Of a stretch of DNA of 64,000 nt, positions 1 through 10,943 are shown one piece after another; positions within the stretch are counted from its first letter, which is position 1, and each line of letters begins with the position of its first letter. The notes below the pieces were generated by a model. That model was not told the DNA's origin. It searched no databases and was given only the letters and a program-made list of their open reading frames with translations. The stretch covers positions 25,313,074-25,377,073 of the forward strand of contig CM065299.1 of assembly GCA_032871835.1 (NCBI GenBank). Direction: 5' to 3'. The translations under genes and the position numbers were made by a program. This DNA comes from Dipteronia dyeriana (lineage: Eukaryota > Streptophyta > Magnoliopsida > Sapindales > Sapindaceae).

Positions 1-101
1 TTGAAGGTCACAGACGATGTCTGAGTCATACCCTTAGAAGAAAAAAGGAAATTGCGTCAGAATATAAAAGAAAAAAATGGGGGGTTACAAAGATCACTTA
101 C

Positions 102-1130
102 ATCGCCTGCGATAGCCTGAAATCTGGCTAAAGAAGTCGAGCTCTATCGTTTTCATCTCATTGAAAAGATAAGTCATGCTCCTCTTCTCTAGAGTGCGAA
201 CTGCTGCCCGAGCAAGTCCGGTCAGTTCAGTATCGCTGAATTCAAGCTTTTTCTTGTTCCATACCTCGGGGGAACAAAAAAAATAGGGAACTTTCATCTC
301 CGTTCGAGTTTTTCCAGCCAAAAGAGTAACTTCGAGTCCGAGATTCCCTCCGATGAAAAACCAACTGTTCTTCTAGTACTTGTTGGATGATGGGAATCCC
401 CATAGAAAACCCCTCTTTTTGGCGTCATCAGAGGTATCAACTCCTTGATTCACCTTTGTCCCTTCGGGGACCCAGCAATCTGGTAGGTTTGACAAGAGGA
501 AATAAGTCCTTGTCTTGCCAGACTGCCTTAGTGTATAGAAGTGCCTGATTTCACTAGGGGAAGGCGGCGACAAGTTCATTCGGCTCCACATGTGCCACAT
601 GCACATCAAGATTTTGTAGTTGTTCGGGGCCAGTTGAGCTGGAGCGATCCCTGCTTCAGCTAGAAACCAGAAAATGAACTGCTGAAGAGGAAGAGTGACA
701 CCGCAGCAGAGCATGGATCCATAGATTGCCACCATGACATGGAGAGGATTCCATGTAGCTCTATCACCCGTAGGAATCAGAGTAACTGAATTATCCAGAT
801 CTAATTGGGCACAATATTTCCCGATATCATCTACCCTGACCACATTCGATTAAGTGTCAAACCCACTCGGGCGACCAGCAGAAAAAGAGAGACAAGATTC
901 TCTGAACGCCTCTTCGACATCGTTCTAGTCAACAGTCTGCTCCCTGATCCGAACGCTACCCGAGTTATGCTTATAGACTTCACTTTTTCTTTGATGTTTT
1001 CCCATCCTTGATCGAAGTGGTACCCTGTGATTAGAAACGACAGATTCAGAACTAGATGAATCAGAATCAGAACTAGATACAGAACTAAAACGAACGTCAG
1101 GGTGAAGCCAGAAATGTCTACTTCTAAAAA
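102..1130 (-). pseudogene. antisense extra ORF, 'putative gypsy type transposon' (Transposase_28-like) protein, broken
   Basis: Read leftward. A Ser/Asp-rich N-terminal stretch near 1030-1100 is followed by a basic segment. A conserved-looking block at 560-760 contains an Ala-Pro-rich 'P.QLAPNNYKIL' motif and a Trp-rich 'WHMWSRM' motif. A 'WFFIGG' segment at about 340-370 and an exon ending at 102 with a GTAAGT donor follow. Continuity is lost at in-frame stops at 925-927 (TAG), 850-852 (TAA) and 373-375 (TAG); at least the last two look like transitions from Gln and Trp codons. The start codon is not resolved; an upstream Met near 1250 is in another frame. Residues 'LPLQQFIFWFLAEAGIAPAQ' fit PF04195, which is found in large plant gypsy elements. 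Function is unknown. It lies antisense to the adjacent LTR, mirroring the copy at 39004-51240. Confidence 0.55.
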
Positions 1131-1742
1131 AGGAGGTTCATCAGGGGGGATTTCCCCCCATAATCTTTGAACGCAGGAAACCAGTTGGAAATCCCCACGA
1201 TCGAACGCTTTGAGAGCTATATTACAAAGTCGAAGATGGGAAATCGGCTCCATTAAAACTAACCTTGAATGAAGAAATCTGATGCAAAATCTTCGAAGGA
1301 GAATGGCGATTTTCTGTGTAAAGAAATCTGAGTAGGAAAAATTTCTGGTTTGAGTCTTTGAGAATGAACCAATGCAACTTCTCAGTGGAGAATTCAAAGG
1401 GGTAATAGCACGAAACCCTAAGACCTCAAGACGGGAAAAATTAATGACATATTTGATGACGTGGGCAGCGTACTGGGAGACGCGTAGGTCATTTCTCATA
1501 AATGGTATCGAAAAGTGAAACGGCAAAGGACACGTGTTAAGAGAAGAACTGGCTTTCGCCGACAGAACTCCAAAACGTCGCCATCATTGAGATATCACGT
1601 GAGGAGGCAAATCGAATTTACAGAGTCACCATTAAGACACGCCATTATGACAAGACATTTACCCTGGCATTAAAGAGATTTAAACATTGAAGAATTGGTT
1701 AAAATACTTTTGCCCGAAACGAAACCCTATTCGGCAAAATAT

Positions 1743-1755
1743 TTTAAGGGGGTAT
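1743..1755 (+). other. polypurine tract
   Basis: The purine-rich AAGGGGG run lies immediately 5' of the TG that opens the LTR at 1756. It is the expected plus-strand primer of an LTR retrotransposon. Confidence 0.5.
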
Positions 1756-2644
1756 TGTCGTATGTAAATTTCATCAGACGTACACGTCATCGACAAAGAG
1801 GATAAAATTGTCAGGTGGACGTCCAAATAGGCATTAAGAAAATATCTTGCAAGACATCACCAAAGAAGAGAAGCCTGAGTAAACAAGTATTGAACAAAAC
1901 CTACTCAGGGTCAACTGACATCATATACTACTCCGGGTCAATTAAAGATGCTCGAGGATGGTCGATAACATTTTCTACTCGAGATCAGATGACGTCACTC
2001 AGGACCAACTAATATCGTGTTCTACTCCGGACAAACATGGAGAAGACCGAATAAAAAGCCCAGCGCGTAGCTCACACGAGTCGAGTCATTGAAATACGTG
2101 AAGATATCTATATCAAAGAAGAATTCCAAGAAGAAAAGAATATCAAGCAGAAAGGGTTCCTAATCAGGCAACAATTTTATTTCTTCAAAAAGATTATGCC
2201 TTTATAAGGAAATAAGTCCCAACTACGTTACTAGAGTCTCATTCGATCTCAATACAAGTCTCCGAAATAGGAAAGAAGACAGACTACTTCAAACAAGTAA
2301 CCAATCATAATTAGATACAAAGATCTTTTATTACTTGTACAAAGAGGATTAGGGTTCTATGGACATATAAATAGACCCATAATCTCGCCACAAAAGAAAG
2401 ACACAAAAATCATATAGAAAAATACAGAGAGAAAAAGAGAGATCGAGAATTGTAATTATTCTATTCATAGTGGATTTTTGCTCGGTTGATTATTCAACCA
2501 CCCGTGGACGTTTCTCCGATCATCGGAGTTTTACCACGTAAAAACTTGCGTCCGATTACTTTCTCCTTCTCTTTCTCTTTGAGACCACAACTAAAATCCA
2601 TATCTTGTTGGTTTTTCTCATACATCCAGAAATCGACGCCAACA
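1756..2644 (+). repeat. 3' LTR of the gypsy-like element (889 bp)
   Basis: It starts TGTCG right after the polypurine tract and ends CCAACA, giving the TGT...ACA ends of an LTR. A TATAAATA box at 2366-2373 is followed by a GA-rich leader and a pyrimidine-rich 3' part, which fits a U3-R-U5 layout. The partner 5' LTR is outside the window, so target-site duplication cannot be checked. Confidence 0.65.
2366..2373 (+). promoter_or_regulatory. TATA box of the gypsy-like LTR
   Basis: TATAAATA in the second half of the LTR is followed about 30 bp later by an A/G-rich leader. It is the likely transcription start region of the retroelement. Confidence 0.5.
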
Positions 2645-3829
2645 TCCATAATTCCGAATTAATCATATGACCTCTGAAATACAAAGAAAAATAAACTGAT
2701 TACTACACAACACATTTATTTAAGCGAGCAAACGAAAATGTCTAAATTGAGGAATTAATCATAATGGAAGTGTAAAATGATGATATTATCCCATAGTAAA
2801 CATACACTTTTCAACGTTAATCAACAACAATACTGCCTCTTCAAAGGTTGATGTGGCATTTCATCAAACACCTTATATACAACCAACAATACGGCATACA
2901 AAAGGAAATATTCCCAGAGGAGAACGAATTCAATCATGGACAGTGTTGTATTTCAAACTTAAACAACAATAAAATAACAAGAGGAGAGGATGCCTTTCAA
3001 ACTTTAGTGTGAGTTCAGACTTACATTGAATATGTATGCTCGATTGAAACTCGATTGAAGAAAATGGCAGCTGATTGAAGAAAGTGGCAGCCTCTGTGAA
3101 GATTCTGGTCGCCATAAATATTACGGTCGGGACCAAGATTCCACCAGAGATGACAATGGAATTTAAAAAGCAATGGATTCCGGTCGACAGTGAGGACGAT
3201 GGGATTTCAGATTGAATTTCAACAGAAGAATGATGGAGAAGAGAATTTCTTTTTTCCTAATCAGTCAACCGAAGGAGAAGAACACAAGGCAATTTTGTCC
3301 TTACACATTTCTGGAAAGTAATTTTGTCATTTTATACGGTTTGATTGTGGAGGACATTATTATCTTACAAAGACTATTTCCTAGATTATTGGGCTTTAAT
3401 TTTATACAGATTCCAATTGATAACATTTATGAACTTTCGACTATTATATCTTTTGTAATTGGCCCCGTATTCTTCATGAGAACTCGGTGGAATCACATTC
3501 ACTTGGCTTGCAGGGGTACTTGGAGTCGGGACTAATGTCGGTTGTTGCCCTTAGATGAAGATTACTATTATGATCAGTGATGTTTCTATGAGATTGGGTA
3601 AAAATAATTGTGTATTCTTGTAAAGAATGAATTTTTTTAGTATAAAATTATATTACATTGATTTTTTTTTTCATAAAAAATAGTTATAACTATTTAAAAT
3701 TTATTTTAAACAAAATAATCTTTTATTTATTAATTGTATATTAAGTATATTAATTTTTAATTTTAGAATATAATATATTAAATTACTTTTTAAAATAGAT
3801 TAAATAAATTTAATTTTTTTATATATAAA
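2645..3829. other. spacer without recognised gene
   Basis: AT-rich sequence between the gypsy-like LTR and hAT element 1. Short open frames of 68 aa (minus, 2930-3136) and 107 aa (plus, 3212-3535) occur but show no recognisable domain. From 3600 to 3830 the sequence is almost pure A/T. Confidence 0.6.
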
Positions 3830-4117
3830 TAGTGGTGTAAAAATGGACTGGCCCGGCCCATTAGGCACGGTCTGGCCAGTCCATTTGTGGAAACGCGCCT
3901 GGCTGGGCCTGGCACGCGACAGTGTCGCAGGCCAGCCCGGCCTGGCCCGACCTGTTTTTGGAACAGCAGGCCCCGCACGGCACACCGGCCTGCCTCAGGC
4001 TGGCCGTGCCTGCGTGCCGTGCCAGGCCGGCCCGCAGGCCTTTCTGGCGGGCCTGGTCCGGCGGGCTAGTCTTTTGGTCCAATTTTTTTTTCAAGTTACG
4101 TTTGTTTGGATTTATGG

Positions 4118-4140
4118 TTTAGGGTTTAGGGTTTAGGATT
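4118..4140 (+). repeat. three TTTAGGG-type telomeric repeats inside hAT 1
   Basis: Consecutive GGTTTAGGGTTTAGGG units match the plant telomere repeat. They lie between the GC-rich subterminal block and the 3' end of the transposase gene. Confidence 0.6.
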
Positions 4141-4274
4141 TGAAATGAATAAAGAGAACGTACAATTATTAGGATTTGAAATGAATAAAGAGAACGAACA
4201 ATTTTTTAATTATTTATTTATTTTTCACTTATGGAATTCAGTATTACATATTTACATGATTGTCTCGTTAAAAA

Positions 4275-4315
4275 CCTTACCAAGAAAAACCCAGTGGGAT
4301 AAAAACTTGGTAAGG
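4275..4315 (-). other. 3'-UTR stem-loop of hAT 1, shared with hAT 2
   Basis: A perfect 10-bp stem, CCTTACCAAG (4275-4284) and CTTGGTAAGG (4306-4315), closes a 21-nt loop. It begins about 65 nt past the transposase stop codon. The same stem with a loop of identical length occurs at the same place in hAT 2 (54500-54540). Confidence 0.7.
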
Positions 4316-4379
4316 GAAAAAGAGTGCAACTGTTTTACAACTTGCAAGTAAATAATAAATGCATATGTAAAAGTATAAC

Positions 4380-5880
4380 CTAGTTCTGGCCCTGGCCACT
4401 ACTTGAAGGGTCATCGATATATAGATTGTCGAAATTTAGAATAATTTCTTTATCTACAGTTAGATTTTGCAACCTTTTTTTAGCATGCTCCCAATCCTGA
4501 AGGCATATTAGTACCTCTACCATCTCTGGAGACAAACAGCTTCTTCTTGGTTCAATTATGCGTCCACTGGTGCTGAAAGCTTGTTCTGAAGACACCGTTG
4601 ACACTGGAATAACCAGCACGTCACGTGCTAAGTGTGACAGAACTGAATACCTGTACGTATAGGTCTTCCACCATAACAACAAATCAAACTCTTCCTTGTC
4701 TTCAACAACATCGAACCGTGCTTCAAGGTACCTAATAAGTTCGGTACAAGAAGATGGGCTAGATCTTTGCCCTGAAGAAGTACTTGCTGATTTATCCTTT
4801 TCTCGGTGTTTCAGAAGGCTCCAACTTGTTTGCTTCGGCTCTGTCTCCGGTTGTGTTGATTGGGGGGTGTCAATATTGCCAAACTGACTCTCATAAATAC
4901 GAAAAATCTCGAACAACTTGGTTCGAATGTCAGTAATTTGTTCTGAATAATCTATTGATAAATTAATACCAATAAACTCAAGCAAAACTTCTAAACCAGA
5001 TAATTTAACCCTAGGATCTACTATAGCACTTAAGGCATAAAGTAGAGGAATGTTAACCCAATATTTTTTCAACTTTGTCTCCATGGCAACAACTGCAGCG
5101 CCTAGATGTTCATCTTCTCTATAACTGTTTAACAGTTCAGACATTTCCACTATCTGATGGATTGCCTGGGAAGATGTGGGGTAATATACCCCAGAAATAG
5201 TTACAGTGGCATTGTAAAAAATCTTTAAAAATTGAACAAAAATCTTTGCCATATACCAATCGTCTGTGGTAAGTATTTTTGGACTATGTTGACCTGTTTC
5301 GGCCAATTTCATGTTATGAAAACATGTAATGGTTGTATCATATTCCAAACAATTTTACAACATTAAACAAGTAGGGTTCCACCTTACTGGCATATCAGTT
5401 TGGAATCGTCTGGGTTTCAGACCGTTTAATTTATAATGTCTCTTGAATTCACTGAATCTAGGATTAGAACTGTAAATCCAAGAAATGGCATCTCTGATGC
5501 GATCTATTTGGTCGCTTACCTGCTTTAAACCAGCCTGTACAACTAAATTTATAATATGGCATGCACATCGTTGATGGAAGAAATAACCTCTATCTTGCGG
5601 GATACTTTTTGTAATAAACAATGCAATAGAGCTAGTATTTGCAGATGCATTATCAAAAGTGATCGAAAAGATGCGATGCGTGATTTCATAAGTTTCTAAA
5701 ACTTCCATTATGACATTAAAAATGTTTTCTACGGTATGTGCAAAATCCATAGGACAAAAACCAAAAAATCTTTTTGTTATCCTCCAGTCAGAATCTAAAT
5801 AGTGTCTCGTGACATATAAATAGTCATGTTTGGAACATGCATTCCAAATATCAGAAGTTAATGCAACAGAGACACTTAAA
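4380..5880 (-). pseudogene. hAT transposase, N-terminally truncated and broken (RICESLEEPER/Ac-like)
   Basis: Read leftward from 5880. The 'LTSDIW' motif at about 5850 holds the first catalytic Asp, followed by 'ITFDNASAN' (second Asp region, about 5640-5670) and the Cys/His block 'RCACHIINLVVQAG'. The 'MPVRWNPT' motif and then the C-terminal hAT dimerisation region follow, with 'IPVSTVSSEQAFSTSGR' at about 4560-4610 containing the conserved Ser-Ser-Glu. A TAA stop at 5355-5357 splits the frame between 'TCLML' and 'NCLEYD'. The expected N-terminal BED zinc finger is not found: upstream of 5880 the frame is closed. The normal stop is at 4380-4382. It would have catalysed cut-and-paste transposition; as it stands it is inactive. 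hAT identity is confident; the subfamily is less so. Confidence 0.85.
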
Positions 5881-6705
5881 TGTTATATTTCAGCAACTAA
5901 GTCATCCCTTTGGGTTTCAAACAATCGTATCAAATCATTTCTAGTGGTGGTTCTAGAAACAGGTTCAAATTGGGGGTTATATGCAGATGTGATTTATTCT
6001 TTATAAAATGGACTCTCACCAATACTGATCGGTTGATCAGTTTGTACAATGTATCGTGCCAAACACTCTCTAGCGTGCATGGCGTCGAACTGCCACGTCA
6101 TAACGGACCCGTCTTGGGGCCGTTAAAGTTGTGTCTGGGTTGTAGTGTCTACCTGTCCATGTGCAGGCATACATTTGTGCATATGCCGTCTCAAATGTTA
6201 AAATAAACAACTACACTAAAAATTCATAATTTATGGAAAAAAAAACAATATCAAACGTAATTACTACACTTAACATTCATCATTTACTTATTATAAAAAT
6301 TAAATTCAGTAATACAAATTAATTTTCTAAATTTACTAATAACAAATATTAAAATTACTACTAAACTTAAAAATCTTAATATACTAAACAAATAATATTA
6401 ACATTAAAGCCCAAAAATTGATAAACTAACTAACTAAATATAAATGTTTTAATTAAGTAACTAAAATCTAAACATAAACATATAAATTTACTATGAGAAT
6501 ATGTTTGAGCAAAAATAATAACAAAATTGTACCTTTAAAATTTGGTGTGTTGGTGGAAATTGTAGAGAATTTTGTAGAGAGAGTAATAACCAAATTGAAT
6601 GAAAATGTTTGGAGAATTGGAGAATATATTAGAGATTGAGATTTGAGAGAATGGGAGATTGAAAGAACGATAGAGAGAGTGAATGGAAAATGAAATGGAT
6701 GGAAG

Positions 6706-6714
6706 TATTTATAG
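6706..6714 (-). promoter_or_regulatory. TATA box of the hAT 1 transposase gene
   Basis: CTATAAATA on the minus strand lies about 830 bp upstream of the first recognisable transposase codons. It is followed by a pyrimidine-rich leader and sits just inside the GC-rich right subterminal region, where hAT promoters normally are. Confidence 0.5.
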
Positions 6715-7727
6715 AAAAATTTGATTTGTGGGTCAAAATATAATTTAAAAGATTTCAGGCGGGGTTTTGTAAAAAAAATTGGCTCCAACGGCAAGAATTC
6801 AAATTCTAGCCGTTGGAGGGGTTTTGAAAAAAAAAACCTGCTTGGCCAAACAGACCGGTCGACTGGTCCAACAGGCCGGTCCGACAGGCCTGGCACACCG
6901 GCTTGGCGGGCCAGCCTGCCGGGCCTTCTACAAGGGGACCGGCACGCGGCCTGTCACGGGCCAAGCCTCGGCCTAGCTCGCTACCTTCACGGGCCGTGCC
7001 AAGCACGACCCGTTATCTCCCTGGGCTGGCCGGACCGGCCTGTCACGGGCCGACCCATTTTTACAACACTATATAGAAATAGTTTAGTAAAATAAGAAAG
7101 ATAGAACAAAGCTACAAGTGTGATGGGAAATTCAACAAATGTGGTTGGTTGCGATTAGACTATGATCGGGTCATCAAATGCACCCTTAAAATCATTTTGT
7201 TATCTTGAGAATTTTGTCATTTGTTTTTTATATTTTTAAGAATGTTTTTTATTTTATTTTTACTAATCGAAATTTTAAACATTGTAGTTTCGTAGTTGCA
7301 TTCAGAACCTTTTTTTTTGGTAATATTTTCATATATTTTTAAATTATTCTAAATTAAAATGAATAAATTATCTGTTAATTTAGTATTTAGTTTTTTTTTT
7401 AACGTACATACTAGAATCGTTTTAAGGTTGGGAAGTTATTTGAACTTAACATAATTAATCAGAACCTAATTGAATTTGACATAATTCATTGGTTATATAT
7501 AGAGTTTCCATAAGGAATCCCTTATTTTAATTTCGACAATGATCGTAATAAAATCACATCGAACTGATATTAATATAAATATAAATATGTATATTATATA
7601 TAATTTCTTCGGTTAGTTCGAGTTCGACTTGTTATAAAATACATCTAAATTCAAATGTTTTGACTCGGACTGCATGCATTTGTCAATACTTATCAATAAT
7701 CTATGACTCATATATAATGCATTGATG

Positions 7728-7783
<56 letters not shown>

Positions 7784-7784
7784 C
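7728..7784. repeat. compound (TA)n(GA)n microsatellite
   Basis: A run of about 16 TA units passes directly into about 11 GA units. Confidence 0.9.
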
Positions 7785-8131
7785 AAATTGCATTATGGTC
7801 TTTAGCCTTGAACCGATAAGATTGTCCTCCATTTTATCTTTATTTCACCCATCAAAAAATTTAGAAATCAACCGACATATAACTTGAAAATTATTGACAT
7901 GTAAATTAAAAGTCAAATTAGCATATAATTTAAAACTTACTGACATGTAACTTAAAAAATCAACTCGTATATAACTTGAAATCAAATAGCATGTAACCAA
8001 GTTACATGTTAGGTGATGAAAAAATTAGGGGTAATTTTATCCAAAAGTGGTCAAAAGTGATGAAAACAATAAAATATAAATTGGTAGCTAAAAACAATAA
8101 TCCAACAAAAAAAAATTACTCTTTATAAATT

Positions 8132-8135
<4 letters not shown>

Positions 8136-8194
<59 letters not shown>
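8136..8194. repeat. compound (CA)n(TA)n microsatellite
   Basis: About 22 CA units followed by a short TA run. Confidence 0.9.
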
Positions 8195-8225
8195 TAGTTT
8201 TTCTATCAGTGGGTAATGATATAAC

Positions 8226-8345
8226 TTATATTAGTACGTTGCATGTGGACAATTGATTATATAGAAATTTTGATAAGTGCATACACTTTGAGTTAAAGTA
8301 TGTAAATCTAATGGTCCACATCAAACGCATTAACCAATTTATATG
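8226..8345. mobile_element. MITE, second copy of the 23452-23576 family
   Basis: About 120 bp. The inner inverted ends read 'GCATGTGGACAATTGATT' and, on the other side, the complement of a similar 'GATGTGGACCATTAGATT'. The interior matches the copy at 23452-23576 along its whole length. It lies about 20 bp outside the left end of the large MULE. Confidence 0.65.
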
Positions 8346-8365
8346 ATGACGTAATGATTTGAAAA

Positions 8366-8480
8366 TGTGGAAATTGTGAGATATGTCATCTTTTTTATTG
8401 TGTTTTGTGATGATGTCACCGGTTTAATAACTTAAGTTTAAAAAGCACCTATTATGGTGAACTACCCAAGTTACCCCTAA
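8366..8480 (+). repeat. left terminal inverted repeat of the large MULE
   Basis: Begins GTGGAAATTGTGAG and pairs with 21862-21976 read on the opposite strand; differences are scattered substitutions and one short gap near 8400. Confidence 0.8.
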
Positions 8481-8789
8481 ACTTTAAATTGTAAAAGGCA
8501 ACTTTCTGAACTCGTCTGTATCTCCCCAAAAAAGTTGTCTGAAAAACTTGTATCTCTCCCCAAATAAGTTGTCTCGTTCCAGAATTTATACAAGAAGGTA
8601 ACAAATATTTATGATCTCGTGTATTCTCTTTTCTGTTTTCATGCATTTCAGATTTTTTTTTGCATGCATTTGTGTGTTGTAAGAACATATATGAATATTT
8701 AACAGATCCAAGCTTGTTTCATGTGTGAGCGAGAATATTTAAAGAAGAATCGAACATATTTTATACTGGACCCTAGCTTTTATATATTT

Positions 8790-8905
8790 TGAAAAAAGCT
8801 CGATTATTTGGAAAAAATGCTCGATGATTTGAAGAATATTCTCGATCCATTGAAAAAGTTCTCGAACCCTTGAAAAAGTTTTCCATCCCTTCAAAATAAA
8901 TTGAT
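8790..8905 (-). repeat. left subterminal copies of the GATCGAGCTTTTTT motif (inverted)
   Basis: Four to five decayed units of the form AAAAAGCTCGAT or TTCTCGATCC, spaced 20-25 bp, face the opposite way to those at 21336-21515. They lie about 420 bp inside the left end of the MULE. Confidence 0.55.
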
Positions 8906-9577
8906 ACCGGAAACTATTTCAAAAAAAAAATGGTTGCTAAAAAATATTTTAAAAACAAAGTTGTTGCTGAAATTATTTCAAAAGAAATTGTTGCTAAAAG
9001 TATTTCAAAAAGGAAAATTTTGTTAGTACAAAATAAAACTATAATAGAAAAACCTAGAAAACGGCAGTCACGGACAATGTTGCTTTCTTAAGACGTTTTG
9101 TGACTCTGCTCTGATTGTACAACTAGTTCTAAAGTTGTAACATCGTTCCTAGAATAAAACAGCCTAGAATCACCTCTATCTTAGAACTTCTTTGCATGAA
9201 AAAAAAACCAGAATATTCGAACCTCTTCAAGAACTACTCAAAATACTTATAAAGAACACTTAAGAAATTTTTTCAAAGTATTTCATAAAATTTTATCTGA
9301 AAATTTTGTTTTTTAAGTTGTTCTTTATGAATAAGGCAAACCCTATATTTATAGGATTAGATATTTATCATTTAAAAATCAATTTAAAAATAATTAAAAC
9401 CGTACACTAAAACAAATGAAAACCATTTTGACATTTAACCTCAACTTTTAAAATATAAAAACATTTGATAGTAATTATCCATATTTAAACAAAAACATTT
9501 GATAGCAACTACCCACGTTTAAACATAAAATCATTTTATAACGGTTAAATAAAATAAAATTGTTATGCATTTTTAAT

Positions 9578-9662
9578 GGGTTTTTAGCAAAAATGCCTTA
9601 TTTTAGGGGTTTAATAGCAAATCTACCCTAAAAATTAATTCAATTGTAAAACTACCCTGAAA
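9578..9662 (+). repeat. left terminal inverted repeat of the inner MULE
   Basis: Starts GGGTTTTTAGCAAAAATGCC. It is nearly identical to the reverse complement of 13216-13300. Confidence 0.85.
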
Positions 9663-10943
9663 TGACATTGTTACCCTTCTTTTAAAAATATCCAATTTCA
9701 CTGATTGCCCTAACCATTCCAAACCCTCCTGCCTACCTTTCCCGAGAGCACTCTATCCCGATCAAATTCTGCTATCATCTTGTTCGTCGTCGAGTTGCAA
9801 TCGAGTTCCAGTTAGCAACGACGACTTCGCCGTTGAGTTACCCATCCTGCCAGCCGCGCGCCATTGACTTCGCCAACTAGCAACAGAAACGACGATCAAC
9901 AACTTCTTCGTCGCTGAGTTTTGACAACATCGTTGCAGGCAAAACCTCCAGTTGACGTTGACATTGACATCGTTGCCAAAAGTCTTCTCATTCCGTCGCA
10001 ACGGTCTCGTTCTAACGTTGCCATACATCATCGAAGGTATTTTGCGTTTTGAAACCTAACATTTAATTTTATGTTTTTGAGTTGAAATTGATTTTAGGGT
10101 TTGCATTGATCGTACTTAATTCGCAATACAAGCAAATGATGAATACCAAGGTTCAATTGAGTTGCTCTGTTTGGTTGAGTGAATCGTGAAGTGTTAGTGT
10201 TTGCTCTTTGCTTGTTCAATTACTTTTGTTTGATCGAGTGAGAGATTTTTTGAATTCATGTTTTTCCTTTTGATTTTCTTGCTTGCACTTTCCTTGCAAC
10301 CAAGCAGATATAGCACGTGGAAGTCACGAGATGACAAGATTATAAAAATGTGATTCTTGTTTTAGTTTTTGAGTGTATGCGTTTTAATTTTTATGTGTTT
10401 AAATATTGATATCTTGTTTGTTTTTTATTCAATTGCGTAAACTAGGATGTTTAGAAGCTTGCTGTAAAATTGCAGCTCTTGTAGATGTTCTTGCTGCTGG
10501 TAATGAGTAATCTAGTAAAAAAATTGCAGCTGTTTTAGATGCTCTTGCTGCTGTTTTAGATGTTCATGGTATGTAAAGTAGAACTGATATATAATACACA
10601 TTGAAACTCACTAGTAGTACATTTGCATCTCAAACTCTATATACATTCCATGTATATCACTGTTTTGTGTTGTGTTTGTGTGGTTCAGAGGCTGTTTTGA
10701 GTTGTTTTCTGTGTTGATGTTTAATTGTCATCGGGTTGACCAAAATTTGGCATCTTGAATTGCCAATTTCTGCTTAAATTGATGATGCATATAAGCATAT
10801 GATGTTATTTTGTGGTCCTTATTTTGATTTAATGATATTTTTCTTTTTGTTTGCACATCTTCGCAAGTGCATTTTTCAATATTTTTATTTTTTACTTTAG
10901 TTAATATATGAATGTATTATGGAATGTATTTAGGTATATACAC
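9663..10943 (+). other. 5' region of the inner DUF1985 gene, no coding exon recognised
   Basis: This stretch lies between the left inverted repeat and the first recognisable codons. It contains a C/G-richer block with several 'GTCGTCG'-type repeats at 9780-10030, then T-rich intron-like sequence. Short near-repeats of 'GCAGCTGTTTTAGATG' and 'GCTCTTGCTGCTG' occur at 10470-10570. I see no DUF1985-like coding frame here. Confidence 0.4.

Larger units (their letters stand above)
1..2644 (+). mobile_element. 3' end of a Ty3/gypsy-like LTR retrotransposon (Tat-like, probable)
   Basis: The element is read on the plus strand and enters the window from the left. What is visible is a stretch carrying an antisense ORF (102-1130), then about 600 bp without coding signal, a purine-rich tract, and one LTR ending at 2644. 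No gag-pol is inside the window. An antisense extra ORF lying between pol and the 3' LTR is known for Tat-lineage Ty3/gypsy elements such as Grande and Retand; assigning this remnant to that lineage is inference. Confidence 0.55.
3830..7071 (-). mobile_element. hAT transposon 1 (3.24 kb, Ac/Tip100-like ends)
   Basis: The ends are inverted copies: TAGTGGTGTAAAAATGG at 3830 and the complement of TAGTGTTGTAAAAATGG ending at 7071. They are flanked by an 8-bp target duplication with one mismatch, TATATAAA (3822-3829) and TATAGAAA (7072-7079). Both ends continue into GC-rich subterminal DNA full of GGCC and GGCCCG motifs (3845-4075 and 6830-7055), usual for this hAT type. Inside are a minus-strand transposase pseudogene and its likely promoter. 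The terminal Cys of a typical CAGTGG end appears as T at both ends. Confidence 0.85.
7072..8225. other. spacer with microsatellites and a foldback-MITE fragment
   Basis: No gene seen. At about 7490-7580 the sequence resembles one arm of the foldback element at 23041-23431 (shared ATTTTAATTTCG and AAATCACATC blocks). At 7840-8000 there are several imperfect 'TGACATGTAACTTAAA' repeats. Confidence 0.5.

Noticed and set aside
831..1526. 231-aa minus-strand frame with hydrophobic stretch
   Set aside because: The first half is a non-coding leader. In the 1000-1100 region the true frame of the extra ORF (Ser/Asp-rich) is different.
2930..3535. Small genes at 2.9-3.5 kb
   Set aside because: Two short frames (68 and 107 aa) have no domain, no splice context and AT-rich codon use.
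3843..4136. Overlapping GC-rich open frames on both strands (60-97 aa)
   Set aside because: They lie in the GGCC-rich subterminal DNA of hAT 1. Openness on both strands is due to composition, and no domain is visible.
6468..6896. Minus-strand 142-aa open frame
   Set aside because: It covers the promoter and leader of hAT 1 (TATA at 6706-6714) and has no transposase motif.
9762..10031. Minus-strand 89-aa frame
   Set aside because: Antisense to the inner MULE gene leader; no domain, Arg-rich from CG-type repeats.
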